64,000 nt of DNA from Thunnus maccoyii (GCF_910596095.1 NC_056539.1:22187001-22251000); one strand, 5' to 3'; counted from the first letter of the stretch, positions 13,156 to 24,615 are shown. The notes: generated by a model not told the origin, from the sequence alone. Translations and numbers: made by a program.

Positions 13156-13361
13156 CAACCAAACAATTCTGTAGTAAATTACAGTCTTTGACTCTCCGTA
13201 ATGATTTTATAATTTATACTCCTGCTTATATGTGATTTGAGGTATTTTTCCTCTTCAGGCTCCACTATATATACTTTAAGTACATTAACTTTGGCTGCAT
13301 CGGCCCTGTTAGTGACATCATCCTGCCTTGTGTTATTTCTGATCTGCTAAACGCTAATTAC

Positions 13362-13450
13362 AGTGGTTCCCAAACTAGGGTTGGGGGAACCCCAAGTAGT
13401 CCCAAATTAAATCTGAGGGCTTTTGATCAGATGATGAAAGGGATTAAGAA
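13362..13450 (+). repeat. hAT-like element, left end only
   Basis: CAGTGGTTCCCAAACTAGGG is the typical left terminus of a hAT-type (Charlie-like) non-autonomous transposon. I found no inverted right end, so I treat it as truncated. Compare 22790-23101 and 43929-44207, which have both ends. Confidence 0.45.
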
Positions 13451-14050
13451 AAGGTATCTGTTACAGTTTTTATTCTTACTTTGTTCTAACTTTTGTTATT
13501 TATTGATACTTTCACTTATTAATGCCTCTAAAATACATGAAATGAGTTCAATACTGGATACATTTACCTCTTCAGGCCTGTTAAAATCTTGAAAATAAGT
13601 GAAGTACTGAATACTTTGACTCTTCATGGCTCCACAAAACCTTACAATAAATGAAATACTGAATACTTTCACCAGATCATTAACTATTATCCCACATGGG
13701 ATTACATAACGCAAAAATACAACATATAAATAAATAACAACTTTTTTGGATTTTATGTGCAATTTTATTTGTTAGGTTAATAGTTTTAAAATACTTTCTA
13801 TACATTTCATTTCCCAACATGAAGCCGTCTCCACACTGCCAGGAAGTAAATGCAGGCGGAGAAAAACTGATTATCAAACTTCAACACTTTGAGTATCAAC
13901 TGAAATGCGTCTGTAGCGTCGAGTATCAAATCATATCGAATGCTTGGTCAGATTCTTGGCTGTGAAGCAGGAAACTTTTTAACTGCAGCCTTTATTTTAT
14001 TTAGGCAATATTTTTTAATGCTGATGAATTAAGCAGTTTGACACATTTTG

Positions 14051-14350
14051 TTAAAGGGATAGTTCCACAGTTTTGGGAAATACATGTATTTTCTTTTTTA
14101 TGCCGAGATTTAGATGAGATCGATAGCCTACCAGAGCTAGAGATGGTTAGCTTAGCTTAGCTTAGCATAACATCTGGAAACGAGGGGAAACTAGATAATA
14201 AAATCTGCCTATCAGCACCTTTAAAACTCCCTATTTGGTACATTTTTCATTATTTGTTTAATCTGCATTTAAAAAGTGTAAAAAAATGTATTGTATTTAC
14301 ACTTTGGCTTTTAAACGGCTTAAACAAACAAGATATAACCAGAGATATAA
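14051..14350 (+). repeat. Dispersed repeat ('TTAAAGGGATAGTTC' family), copy 1
   Basis: Starts TTAAAGGGATAGTTCCACAG, then 'TTTTGGGAAATAC', 'GTTAGCTTAGCTTAGCTTAGCATAA', 'CTGGAAACGAGGGGAAACTAG' and 'ATCTGCCTATCAGCACC'. A second copy is at 22403-22735. The 3' part folds back on itself: about 14252-14282 is roughly complementary to 14295-14335, joining a forward and an inverted copy of the same family segment. Confidence 0.65.
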
Positions 14351-14639
14351 GTTTTTGGATTTCAACAATCTACTTTGATCTGATTCTTAAGTCTTGTCAA
14401 AACTAAATCACATTATAATTTCTACATGTGAAGATTTTGTGAGAAAAGGTCTCAAGCGAACAGAAAAGGTCACTGTTAACAAATCAAACCTGCACACCTT
14501 GCAGAGGAAGATAAACGCTGACATCCTGTCAGCGAGGATTACAGTACAACCACAAACATGACCTCAAAAAGCTCCCTTTCCTCACATAACTTAACCATTT
14601 AACATCGCGCCACATAGTGACAACAACTGAAATACGCCG

Positions 14640-14875
14640 TTTATATTTTCTCTGAGCCCAAATTAACATCTTCAAATTGCTTGTTTTGTCCACAAAACAA
14701 GGTCAAACCAAAGATTTTCAGTTTACTATAATATATGATGGAGAAAAGCAGCAAATCCTCATATTTTAGAAACAGGAACCAGAAAATGTTTGCTTAAAAA
14801 ATGAGTGAGATGAACAATCAATTATCAGTATAGTTGCAGATAAAGCTTCTCTCTTTCAACTGATGGATTAATTGA
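14640..14875 (-). repeat. Dispersed teleost repeat, TTAATCG-type family
   Basis: On the plus strand: 'TGAGCCCAAATTAACATCTTC', 'TTGTCCACAAAACAAGG', 'CAGTTTACTATAATATATGA', 'GGAACCAGAAAATGTTTGC', 'CAATTATCAGTATAGTTGC'. Order and spacing match the inverse of 47868-48222. Confidence 0.75.
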
Positions 14876-15257
14876 CTACTATAAAGTTTTTGTTTTTAGG
14901 ATTTATACTTGTCTAAAACAGAAGGTAAACAATATTCCTGTCAGTAGAAAGTGGAAAACTGAACGTAAGCAAGTAAAGTCAAAACAGAAGCTACAAAGTG
15001 CTTTGCAGGAAAAAAAGAGAGTGAGATGAAAGAGACAGCCAACACAATAAATAAAAAGAAGGAGAAATACAACCCACAAACTGAAATTTAAGACAAAGCC
15101 AGAAAAACAAATAGATTATTTTTAAATACGGTCACTGATGTGGCTCGAATGGTTTCAGTGATGTCACTGCTGTCTGTGTTCATGGTTTGGTGTTTTTAAC
15201 TGGTTTTGACTTTATTTTTGGCCGAACCTCTTCCTGCTGCTCTCAGGCTGTGCGACT

Positions 15258-18200
15258 ATGAGCACCTCGGGGCTTCAGGCCACTAACCGGCAGAACGTGA
15301 AGGAGCTCGACAGCATGAAGGAGTCCATCAGCGACATCATCAACCAGCTCCAGGACATCGACCCGGCCAGGCTCTCCTTCTCCCCGTTCTTGGATCTGGA
15401 CACTCAGATCTCTTTGGCGCCGGTGTCAGACAGCCCCGAGTCTTCGGTGGAGGAGCTGCACTCGTCCTCCCACTCCGTCTCCGGCTCCCAGCACTCACTT
15501 GAACCGTCACCAGCAACCGATCAGCCAAGGGGTGAGTTATTACTGCTGCTTTTTACTGTCTGACGGAGCTGTAGGATTTGAGGGGAGGCCAGAGCAAATT
15601 AGCAAAGGCCACCTCAGGCGAATTTAAGTGGATCCAAAGAGGGTTGAGACAAAGTCAGGACTCATGAAACCAAGGCAGAGCAAGTCAGCTGTCAATAAGC
15701 AGTCCACAAGTCTTTAGCATTTTGAAAATAATGATTAAGGAGTTTCTTAAATCTCACAAATATGCAGATCTACCTGCAAGAGCTCTCTGGAAATACTTCA
15801 ACATCCACCTCATCGTTGCATTTTTGCAGTTTTAGGACCTTTATACACAGATTAAAATCTCATAAGTTGCAGTGCAGGAGAGAAAAAACATCTTTCGGCA
15901 AAAGTTAGTCAGCATCCAATACTGACTTAGAAAAAGTCTTTTCTTGGTCTTAAGTCAAAAAAGACACAAAACAGGGGAAGTTTAACATGTGAGAGTAGTG
16001 TTTAGAGTCTGAAACACTGCAGTCCTGCTGGAGGGAGACTCCATCTGTAATGTGAAGTGGGTGAATGTTTGTAATCCTTCCCGTCGTTCCTGCTTCAACC
16101 GAGGAAACATTTAGATGTTGATACGGCGGCTGATGCAGCAATGGTGAAAACAGCTGGTGAGACGTCTACAGTTCCTGAAATTTGAATATTTTTTTTTATT
16201 TTGGTTCCAAACAGTTTTCCTAAACCGGATTTTTATTACCCTAAATGTTCGGTTTAGATTTATGTGGAAGCGGCTTCTTTCTGCACACTGACACGTGTGC
16301 CAACAGATGCTTGAATGAAAAGGAAAAATGGACTCTATTGAATATAAAGTAAAGATGAGACATTATTTGTCAGTTTAACAGATTACCAGACAGCCAGGGG
16401 CCACAAAAGCTCCAAGTTTACTGTCAATTGTTTTTTAGTCATTTGATTTTGTCAATATCAACTAACGTGGGCCCTGCATTAAAGCCTTAATCCAGTTTTA
16501 AGACTTTAATTATTTAAGTTTATTATTTTTCTTACATGGTGCATTTTCCTAAATAAATTTGTGTTAAATTATGACAAACAAAGAGAAATTTATGGTCACA
16601 ATATTAATTCAGCATAAGAGAATTACTTTATTGGCCAGATTACAAAACAAGGGTTGTTTTATATTCAAGGACTAGACATTTACGTTACGTTATATTATGT
16701 TCACAACATCAGATCTTCTTTTTGAACGGAGAAAGTACCAACTCCTACACAGAATGTTGCATTATGGGTTGTTTGTAGCCTAGTGAGTGTCTTAAAGTCT
16801 GTTTATAGTGAGTCTGTAAGAGTTGGTCAGCTGTAAAAGTGTTTCCTTAGCTCAGTTTAACCTGCAGGAGTTTCTGAAGGCTTGTGAAACAAAATTGTGT
16901 AATTTTAACCACTTTCAAGAGCCTGGAAGAGAAAAGAGAGTGTGTGAGGATGTGACTCTACTACGGTGTATATTCAAAAGGTATTTCTCCAAAAAGCTGG
17001 AAAAGTCTCCTTATATTTGTGCCAATACAGTAGTTGGTCTTTGTGTGGACTGTGACTGATGGGAACACACACAAAGCACAGGAAGGTGCCCAACGGCAAT
17101 TTTTGGCCCCAGTGCCCACTAATAGGTTCAATCTTGCCATGTGTCTTCCTCTCCACAATGTTAAATGAGACTCAGACCTCTGCTTAGTACTGTGGACATA
17201 AGGCAGCGAGTGATTGATTAGAGGAAGCCTGCAGTTGATTACTTTCAGTATCTGGTTTTGGATGCCGTATTAAAGTGTTGTTCTGATTTGAACAGGCTCT
17301 GCTTCCTGCCACCAGCGGCCCAGCGACAGTCTCCCAGAAGAGCCACGAGCAGACGAGACAGACAAGGGGGAGCTGGATCAAACTCTTTCCAGTCCCATCA
17401 TCGCAGCACACAATTTGGACGCCGCCACGGAAAACTGCATCGGCAGTCCAACCCAGGGAGACATTCCCAATGGCACAGACACACCGAGATGGAGTCCAGA
17501 GTCCACCAATCTGGACTGTTCTGCGGACGAGGGTCGACCTCTGATAGGCCCGCCGCCAGAGAGCGTGGAGCTGACTGTGTGGAGATCAGAGGGGCGGGGA
17601 GAGACTTGCGAGGCCGCAGAGGAGGCTGCAGATCGGGGCCGCTGCTGCTGCCGCTGCTGCCAGTGCAAATGCTGCCAGAGTGGCCGAGTTCCCGCTTTCT
17701 TCTCAGTCCTGGCCTCTCTTCTGTGCACAGCCGGGATCCTCTATGCACTCTATTTCTATGTCCCCATTAAACCCCCTGACTGCCCCGACATGGCTAGCCG
17801 CATCGTTTTCACCCTCTGCTGCTGTGTGGTGGCAGCCATCCCCATCCTGCTTGGTACGCTTCAAACACCTGCGCACTGACATTCAAAAACAGCCGTCTGA
17901 GCGCCACAAATGAAAGATAAAGATTAAGAGAGGATTTGGTTTGTCTGGCCGCCTCGTCTCGGAATGTTTCAACGTCTCCTGTCCCCTTTAATTTCATGCG
18001 CTTTCAACCTCAATGCAGCAGACATCTCCCTCTGGGGAGAAGCATAATTTCCTTCTCCTGCACATAGCTTTAAATGGAAACTACAATAAGAGATTGGCTG
18101 CTTCTCTCTGCGTCTCTTAGGCTGTGGCCTAATTGTTTCTGAATATTTTAATCACTTCCCAACCTGAACGACCAGGACGAGAGGGCGGGTGGCAAAAACA

Positions 18201-21200
18201 TCCAAAACCAAAGCCTGTCCAGACCCTTTTCCTCTCACCTATTTGTCAAGCTGATGACATGTTGCAGCCAGACAGGAGTATTTGCATGTAGGCCAATCTG
18301 CTGGCAGCTGCTGTATTCAAATGAAGATATAGAAAAACAAAGCATGCTGTCAGACGAGATCAAGTGCAGCTAGGAGTTGCTTGAAGTTGAGAGTTGTTTG
18401 TGGAAAAATGGCCCAGATTCAAGATGCTAACTGACTTATTGCTCTTTTATCCCTCCCAGCGATGCTCGTGGGTGCAGCGTGCCAGTTCTGCACAGGCTCC
18501 TTCAATTTGCAGGAGTCTTTTCCCAGAAGACGTGCAGTTCAGCAGCTGTTTGTCACGGCGTCCTTGGAACAGTTGCTCCTCTACGTCCTCAACCTCGTCG
18601 TTATGGCCGCTTTACTGCCTCAAGACCAGCTGAAGTTGGTTCCTATACTGGTCGCCATGTTCGTCCTAGGAAGGTGAGGCTTAAAAGTGGACCAGCAGGG
18701 AGTTTTATAAAAGTTATTGTGAAAAGCACCTAAAAAACTGAACACTGTTTCATAAAGCCTGTTAACTCAGAGTTAAAGTATTGGTTCAAAACTTCTTCAA
18801 CAGTCAGGTGCCCATATGAACACTGAAAGTTTTCCTTGCTGTAATCATTCCTCCTGTTCATGCTGGCTATTAAAAGATCCCCTTTAAATGTACTTTCAAT
18901 GTAAGTGATGGAGGCCAAAATCCACAGTGTGTCCACACAGTCATTTTGTGCAAAAATGCATTTCAGCAGTCTGAGTTAGTCATATCAAGTGGATATCTGC
19001 CACATTTACAGTCTTTGTAGCATAAAATTCCTTCTTTGTGTTTCCTCAGACAGTGTTTCCCTGTTCAGCTGCGGTGGAAGTATAGTAACAAAAAGAGGAA
19101 CTTTGGCTCTAAAAAGATTGTAACATGAAAGATATCAACTTGATTTGACTAATTTCGACAGTTGAAGCTTCACATTAGCTTCGGATAAACTTTGAAATAC
19201 ATTTTTGCACAGAAGGAGGACTGTGGATTTTGGCCCCCATCACTTACATTGTAAGTGCATTATGAAGGGATCTTCAGGAGTACAGGAGGAATGATTACAG
19301 CAAGAAAAACCTATTTCAATGTTCATTTAGGCACCTGACTGTTGTTTTACGACAGACTTGAAAAATTGTGAACCCATCCTTTAATGTGATCAGACTAATT
19401 CAAGTTGGTTTTAAAAACGGTTCATTCATGATTGAAACACAGACATCAAACACAAATCACATTAATTCACAATAAAGAAAACAGACATGTAAAGACAAAA
19501 CTGTGATGTTCGTGACTACAGAGCAGCACACATATTAAACATTAAATACAGCAACAACAGCCATGCTAGCAGCTTGGGAAGGCTTCTCAGGCACAGAGGT
19601 GCTTTGAGCTAAATGCTGTTTGCATACTAAGGTTCAGGTTTCTATTTTGACATTTGTCCTGTGTCTTTCTGGTTTGTACTGGTTGATTTCCTGATTTATG
19701 TGGACCTGTGCTGCGTCTCAGGCTTCTTCTAGTTTGACCTCTTTGGTTGATTGCCCTGATTCATAGCACCAAGCTGTCCCAGTTTAGCAGGGCTGCCAAG
19801 TTTTTACTTCATCTCGGAGTGAGATCTGTTCCTGGGGGAGGGTAGGGGGGGTGCTTTGGTAGTACTTATTTTTGTTCATAATAAAATTAGCATTATTCAT
19901 GGTCAATTGACCCACTCGACCTTTCTCTGGCCTTATGAACCAACACCTTTTTCATAAGACTTTTTCTTTTTGTACTTTTATTAGGTAGCATTTTTGATAT
20001 ACACTCCAGATATTACACATATTTTTCTTCAAAATATGGGATAAGAAAGATATATGCTCCTCACCGGGGTGTGCCTGGTTATGTTTTAAAATGGGGGAGC
20101 AAACTCGGAAAGATAGATAATTGGTGTTGGGGTCTGGGGGTCCTCCCCATTTCTACAACACCTAACCTCTTGGATTAAGTCAAGAAACAGCCACCTGCAC
20201 TAGTCTGGATTAGATAGATTGAGGGTGCTATGAAAACCAAGAATGCCTCAAGAACAATATATAATTGGGTGGATGAGGACAGGAAATGATTATCAGAAGA
20301 ATGACTGTTTCATTTGAAATTATATTAATGAAAACATTATGTAGCCTAAAATGGTAGTAGGTTGCAGGCTACTAGGCCATCTTCACAGTCAAACAAGGAC
20401 AAACAACTTATATAAATGAAATAGTCTTACAACACATCACAATATGATTTGGATAATTCAACCTGGTTAAACAACGTTAAACCTGAGGGTTGCTATTCTC
20501 AATACTCATAAGGCCAACTTAAAAGTCTAACAATTACAACAAAGTACAAACAATCTGGATGAAGGAAATGACCTCACAACTAACCTAAAAATTGCAAGAA
20601 AATTTCAGAGCGACAGAGACCCAGAGCATCCCCGCAACCAAAGTAACTCACTCTCACTCTTGCCTGCCTGCACACGGCGCGAGAGAAGAGGGAGAGACAC
20701 TGTGCTGCTGCCAGAGGAGTCGCTGACTGAGATTACTTTGAGCAGCATGCATAGGAATACTTTACAATATAGATTTGTGTATATTTTACGCTTTCCCCCT
20801 GATGGTCTGAATAACTCGCTGCTGCACGGTGCTGCTCTGTCTTATCTGTCCGTGCGCTGTCAGTATCCTCTTTTTTCTTTTTGCACCGTGACATTATCAG
20901 TTATGAATTTGATTTTCACTGCGTGAAAAAGTGGACGTGTGGCGTGAGACCGTGTGAAAAGTGCATAGACTGTATAAAATAATGGATGTGATGTAGCCAC
21001 CTTGATGTCACCCATTGGTTTGTGGACTACCGTTTTGAAGTCTCAAGTTTGGCATTTTGACAGCACCATCTTGGTTTTTTGGAGTCAGAGGTGATGAGAA
21101 GTGACCATATTTGGACGAGAGTGTGGAGCTGCGGAGGAGCTCCGCAGGGTCCAACTACAGCACCTCACACACCACTGTGTATGAGGTGCTGTAGTATTAG

Positions 21201-24200
21201 CATGTATTAGCATGCTAATTTGCTTATTAGCACTAAACATGTAATGAAGTACAGCTTTGAGGGGAATATCATTAGTTTTACTTGTATTTGGTCAAAAACC
21301 AAATATTGGAAAAATGAAATTTTGACTTGTTGATGGTGCTGTGATTATGAAGGTTTTTAGCCTATAAATCATCCTGAGGGGCACATGAATGTGTGTACAA
21401 CATGTCCTGGTAATCTAGGCTATTGAATATCTGTCGAGACTTAGACTCACAGGTCAGTCTCTAAATACTACACTCATAGACATTGAGGACAATCTCCCAG
21501 GTTTTGTCGTTGAAACTGGGTGGAAACAATTAGAGAGTTTTAAAAAACCTGCATTGTACAACCAATCCAAAGTCTCTAGGTCGGTCCTTCATATTGGGTT
21601 GGTGACATGTAGTTCACTATGGAGGAGAATGAGGGGAGAGCATCATTTCCGGTAAGGCGTGTTCTTGACAAAATGTGAGGGGCGTAGGTTTGTTAGTGGA
21701 CATTCTCGACACCATTCAAGCAACTACCATGCATTTAGAAATCTCCAGACTTTGGTAGGTGGAGATCTCTGATGTCTGGTATTACGAGACTAGTCAAGAC
21801 CTTTTGCTTAAAACCACAAATGTCAACCTCATGGTGGCCACTAGAGGGAAAGTCAGGTGATCACCAAAGTTATTACAATTCAACCTTTGAGGACCATGAA
21901 TGTCAGTAAAAAAAATTTATGGCGATCCAACCAACAGTTGTTGGGATATTTCAGTCTGGACCAAAGTGATGGATCGACTAACAGACCGACATTGCCAGCC
22001 CTAGAGCCACGCCACTAGCAAGGCTAAAAACAACCAAAACCACTGTCATTAACAAAGCCAAAGAGAAGTTTTGGCAGCATGTTGTAAAGCAGCAGCGAGC
22101 TCAGACTGTGACACAAGGAGAGATGAACTCTGCTCAGTTTGTTGCAGCGTTCTGCTTCTAATCATGCCCTTGTAGGTTCAGGTCCAGTGTGAATAATGTG
22201 GATTTTCTTTGTTATTAAGTGTTGAAATGATTGTACATGATATAAAACATACAGCATCAAATACATCTGAAGTATCAAGATGATATTTAGCATTTTCTAG
22301 AAACTAAAATTGTGGTTTGTGCAAGTGACACAACAACCTCCATGTGGTGCCAATACTTTTACAATTCTTGTATTCTTGTAATTTTAATAGACTGATTTCT
22401 GGATGTATTTATAGGAATAGTTTTAACATTTTGGGAACTGTTACTTTCTTGCCAAGAGTAACATGAAGATTGATGCCACTCTCAAGTTTGTGGGACAAAC
22501 ATGAAGCTAGCAGTCGGTTAGCTTAGATTAGCGTGACGCCTCTAAAGCTCACTGATTAACACATTATATCTTGTTGATTCAATCCATACAAGAACCAAAG
22601 TGTAAAAACGACAATTCACCATTTTACGGGGGATTATATGACTGAACTATTTCTTAACTGGGAGCAGTTGCCAGGGAACCAGCAAAGACTGGTTTCGGCC
22701 AGTGTAGCTTTTACTCCACATTAAAATTTTACACATAATAAAAAATATGATCAGCTTGCGAAAATATAACGATTTGTAAAAGATTAGACCAGTCGTTCCC
22801 AACCTTTTCGGCTTGTTGAGAGCGCTGGGGGTTCCACCTCAGAGTGATTTTCCCACCTAAACTTCTCAGATTGTGTCATTTAAAAATGGTTTTAAGCTCA
22901 AAGGGATGAAATTATCTGATGTTTCAATCAAATAAAAACATAAAATGTTTGGGAAAAGCCCAAAAAATGAATTAGATTTGTGTCTCATAACTTTGCTTTA
23001 TCTTTTTTTCCTACTCCACCAGTCATCTCACAACCTCTCAGATTTATCTTTTGTGACCATTAGCAGTGAGCTAGCAGCGACCGTTAGGTTGGGAAACACT
23101 ATATTAAACTAACTAATAGTATAAAGTATAGTTCCACCTCAACCAGCTTCAACAGTAAAATGCTGCTATGCATTGATGCATTAGCAATTTAATAATATAA
23201 GACAATTAGGGCTGCAACTAACAATTATATTCAGTATTGATTAATCTATTATTTATTTTCTTAGTTTTTAGGTCTATAAAATGTCAGAAAATGGTGAAAC
23301 ATGTTGATGACTGCCCATGATGATGTCCTTAAATGTCTTGTTTTGTCCACAACAGTCCATTACCCAAAGATATTTAGTTTACTATAATAGAAGACTAAAT
23401 ACACCATGGATGTCTAAGAGAACTGGATACAGGAACAGCACTAGGATTTGAAGCAAATTTGATATAGTGGCCAAAACGTGTAATTACAACGTCACATGAT
23501 GCACAGTGGCCCAAAAAGACTTTTTCCCATAGACTTACGTTGTGAAAGAGACGTCTGTAAATCAGCAGATTAATTTTTTTGAGCGTAACAACCCACAAGC
23601 CCTGTGAAATGACTCATTTCACTATCTGATCAAGTTTTGAAAGTCTAGTAGAGCTGCGCATTTGAATAATTTTATCCCCATTCAAGTTAGCTAAACCGGA
23701 AGTTAGCCGTCTCAGCTGGTGGAAGTCTCCAGTGAGCTCCATTGGTGCATGCGGCCCATAAAGCATGCACAGTATGTTTCCATCCAGGCAATTTCTTTAC
23801 AGCAGGAAGTGGCTTTTTTGGCTTCATGCGCCACTGAACAACTTTCATAGGAATGAGCAGGGCCCCGCCTCTAATGCTGTATCCAGTTCTCGTTATACAT
23901 CCATGAAATAAACCAGAAAATATTCAAATTCGAGAAGCTGTAATCAGAGAATTTGGACATTTTTTCTTAAAAAAATGGCTCCAAGCAATGAATCGGTTAT
24001 ATAAATAGTTGGCAACTAATCAATTAATTGACTAATCACTGCAGCTTTAAATACAATATCACAAACAAGGGACATTTTCTTCAAAAGCAGTACTTGTACT
24101 TTGATACTTGAGTTACATTTTGATGATAACACTTCTGTAATTTTACTCAATTAAAACTTTATGCAGAACATTTACTTATTATATTTTTATATTGTTGTAT

Positions 24201-24615
24201 TGGTACTTTTACGTGATTAGTAAAGGATCAGAATACTTCTTCTGAAGTAAATCTGGTTTCTTGCTTCATGAAACACCCGACAGGGAGGCTGTGAGTGTTT
24301 ATCAGTGAGGTTTGAACTTAATCTTATTTCCTGTTTTGTTGTTATTTTCCTCACAACAGACTTGTTTACTGGATCAGCCTGAACGTGTGCAGCCCCTGGC
24401 GAGGCTTCGGCTCCGGCCTGACCATCTTTCCGCTCCTCGCCATGGTGGCTCTCAATCTGTTCGTCATGTACAACCTGAATCTCAAAGAGCCACTTTTTGG
24501 CTCCCAGGACGTCCTCTATAATCAGGTCACCCCCTCTTCCTGGTCAGGGGAGACATCACAGAGCCCGAGTGGCAAACCAGACATCCTACCCACAGACATC
24601 CTGGACGCTCAGTGA
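15258..24615 (+). CDS. tmem79: Transmembrane protein 79 (mattrin-like)
   Basis: Four coding exons: 15258-15531, 17296-17853, 18460-18673, 24360-24615, all with GT-AG introns, 433 residues. The ATG lies 11 bases after a strong acceptor at 15246, so an upstream non-coding exon is expected. Residues 1-205 are Ser/Pro/Glu-rich and probably cytosolic. A dense cysteine cluster (RCCCRCCQCKCC, about 207-218) sits just before the first membrane segment (about 223-249). Four further hydrophobic segments follow, with landmarks MASRIVFTL, LYVLNLVVMAALLPQDQLKL, LVYWISLNV, RGFGSGLTIFPLLAM. These match the C-terminal MAPEG-like half of TMEM79 (human SRLIYTL, YLPQDTLKLLP, RGFGYGLTFLPLL). In mammals mattrin acts in the secretory pathway of keratinocytes and in skin barrier formation. 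Teleosts may carry paralogues, so tmem79a versus tmem79b cannot be settled here. Intron 3 (5.7 kb) is mostly mobile DNA. Confidence 0.9.
18773..19384. mobile_element. Fold-back miniature transposon flanked by TTAA
   Basis: The two halves are imperfect inverted copies over about 200 bases each. Shared blocks include 'GTCAGGTGCC', 'TGCTGTAATCATTCCTCCTG', 'AAGATCCC', 'CAATGTAAGTGATGG' and 'CCAAAATCCACAGT'; the right half carries them on the minus strand. TTAA stands at both ends (18773-18776, 19381-19384), just outside AGTATTGGTTCA and the inverted AGGATGGGTTCA. This would suit piggyBac-type TTAA insertion, though TTAA could instead belong to the terminal repeat. It lies in tmem79 intron 3. Confidence 0.75.
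20950..21150. repeat. Dispersed teleost repeat ('ATAGACTGTATAAAA' type)
   Basis: The string 'ATAGACTGTATAAAATAATGG', then 'GTCACCCATTGGTTTGTGGAC', 'TTTTGAAGTCTCAAGTTTGG' and 'CACCATCTTGG' is a familiar fish interspersed repeat. I do not know its superfamily. Ends are approximate. Confidence 0.55.
21785..22025. repeat. Dispersed teleost repeat ('CCAACAGTTGTTGGGATATTTCAG' type)
   Basis: Landmarks: 'CCTTTTGCTTAAAACCACAAA', 'GTCAACCTCATGGTGG', 'CCACTAGAGGGAAAGTCAGG', 'GTTGGGATATTTCAGTCTGG', 'CCCTAGAGCCACGCC'. I recognise this as a common fish repeat tail, possibly from a larger retroelement. No coding remnant is visible. Confidence 0.5.
22403..22735 (+). repeat. Dispersed repeat ('TTAAAGGGATAGTTC' family), copy 2
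   Basis: Shares 'GGAATAGTTTTAACATTTTGGGAA', 'CTTTCTTGCCAAGAG', 'GTCGGTTAGCTTAG', 'CCTCTAAAGCTCACTGATTAAC' and 'CCAAAGTGTAAAAACGAC' with the family seen at 14051-14350. It extends further 3' than copy 1, through 'ACTGGGAGCAGTTGCCAGG'. It lies in tmem79 intron 3, next to a hAT-like element. Confidence 0.65.
22790..23101. mobile_element. hAT-like miniature transposon with 8-bp target duplication
   Basis: The left end CAGTCGTTCCCAACCTTTTC and the inverted right end (read on the minus strand as TAGTGTTTCCCAACCTAACG) form terminal repeats. The flanks GATTAGAC (22782-22789) and TATTAAAC (23102-23109) match at 6 of 8 positions, as expected of an old 8-bp hAT target duplication. There is no transposase coding. 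It lies in tmem79 intron 3. Confidence 0.75.
23205..24050 (-). repeat. Dispersed teleost repeat, TTAATCG-type family, split by a later insertion
   Basis: Both halves belong to one copy. 23205-23396 carries 'GGGCTGCAACTAACAATTATA', 'TCTATAAAATGTCAGAAAATGG' and 'TTTAGTTTACTATAATAGAAG'. 23914-24050 carries 'CAGAAAATATTCAAATTCGAG' and the CAATTAATTGACTAATCACTGCAGC end. Removing 23405-23913 restores the order seen at 47868-48222. Confidence 0.85.
23405..23905. mobile_element. hAT-like miniature transposon nested in an older repeat
   Basis: The terminal inverted repeats are CATGGATGTCTAAGAGAACT at the left and, on the minus strand from the right, CATGGATGTATAACGAGAAC; both continue GGATACAG. The flanks AAATACAC (23397-23404) and AAATAAAC (23906-23913) match at 7 of 8 positions. 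The host sequence on either side is one interrupted copy of a different repeat, so this is an insertion into a pre-existing element. It has no coding capacity. Confidence 0.88.
24080..24245 (-). repeat. Decayed inverted copy of the 12740-13155 repeat
   Basis: 'GCAGTACTTGTACTTTGATAC', 'TTGAGTTACATTTTGATG', 'GTAATTTTACTCAATTAAAACTT' and 'AGGATCAGAATACTTCTTC' resemble the reverse complement of the 12740-13155 element. It ends about 115 bases before the last tmem79 exon. Confidence 0.5.

Larger units (their letters stand above)
10573..15246. other. Interval between the phosphatase gene and tmem79; probable tmem79 promoter side
   Basis: No coding exon is visible. A purine-rich stretch with a GTAAGT donor at 11943 (11820-11942) could be a non-coding first exon of tmem79, and a locally GC-richer stretch lies at 12340-12520; both are inferences. 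The rest contains a CCT microsatellite (11669-11695), a partial repeat starting TTGGCAGACGCCTTTTGTCC near 12669, and repeats at 12740-13155, 13362 onward, 14051-14350 and 14640-14875. Confidence 0.45.
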
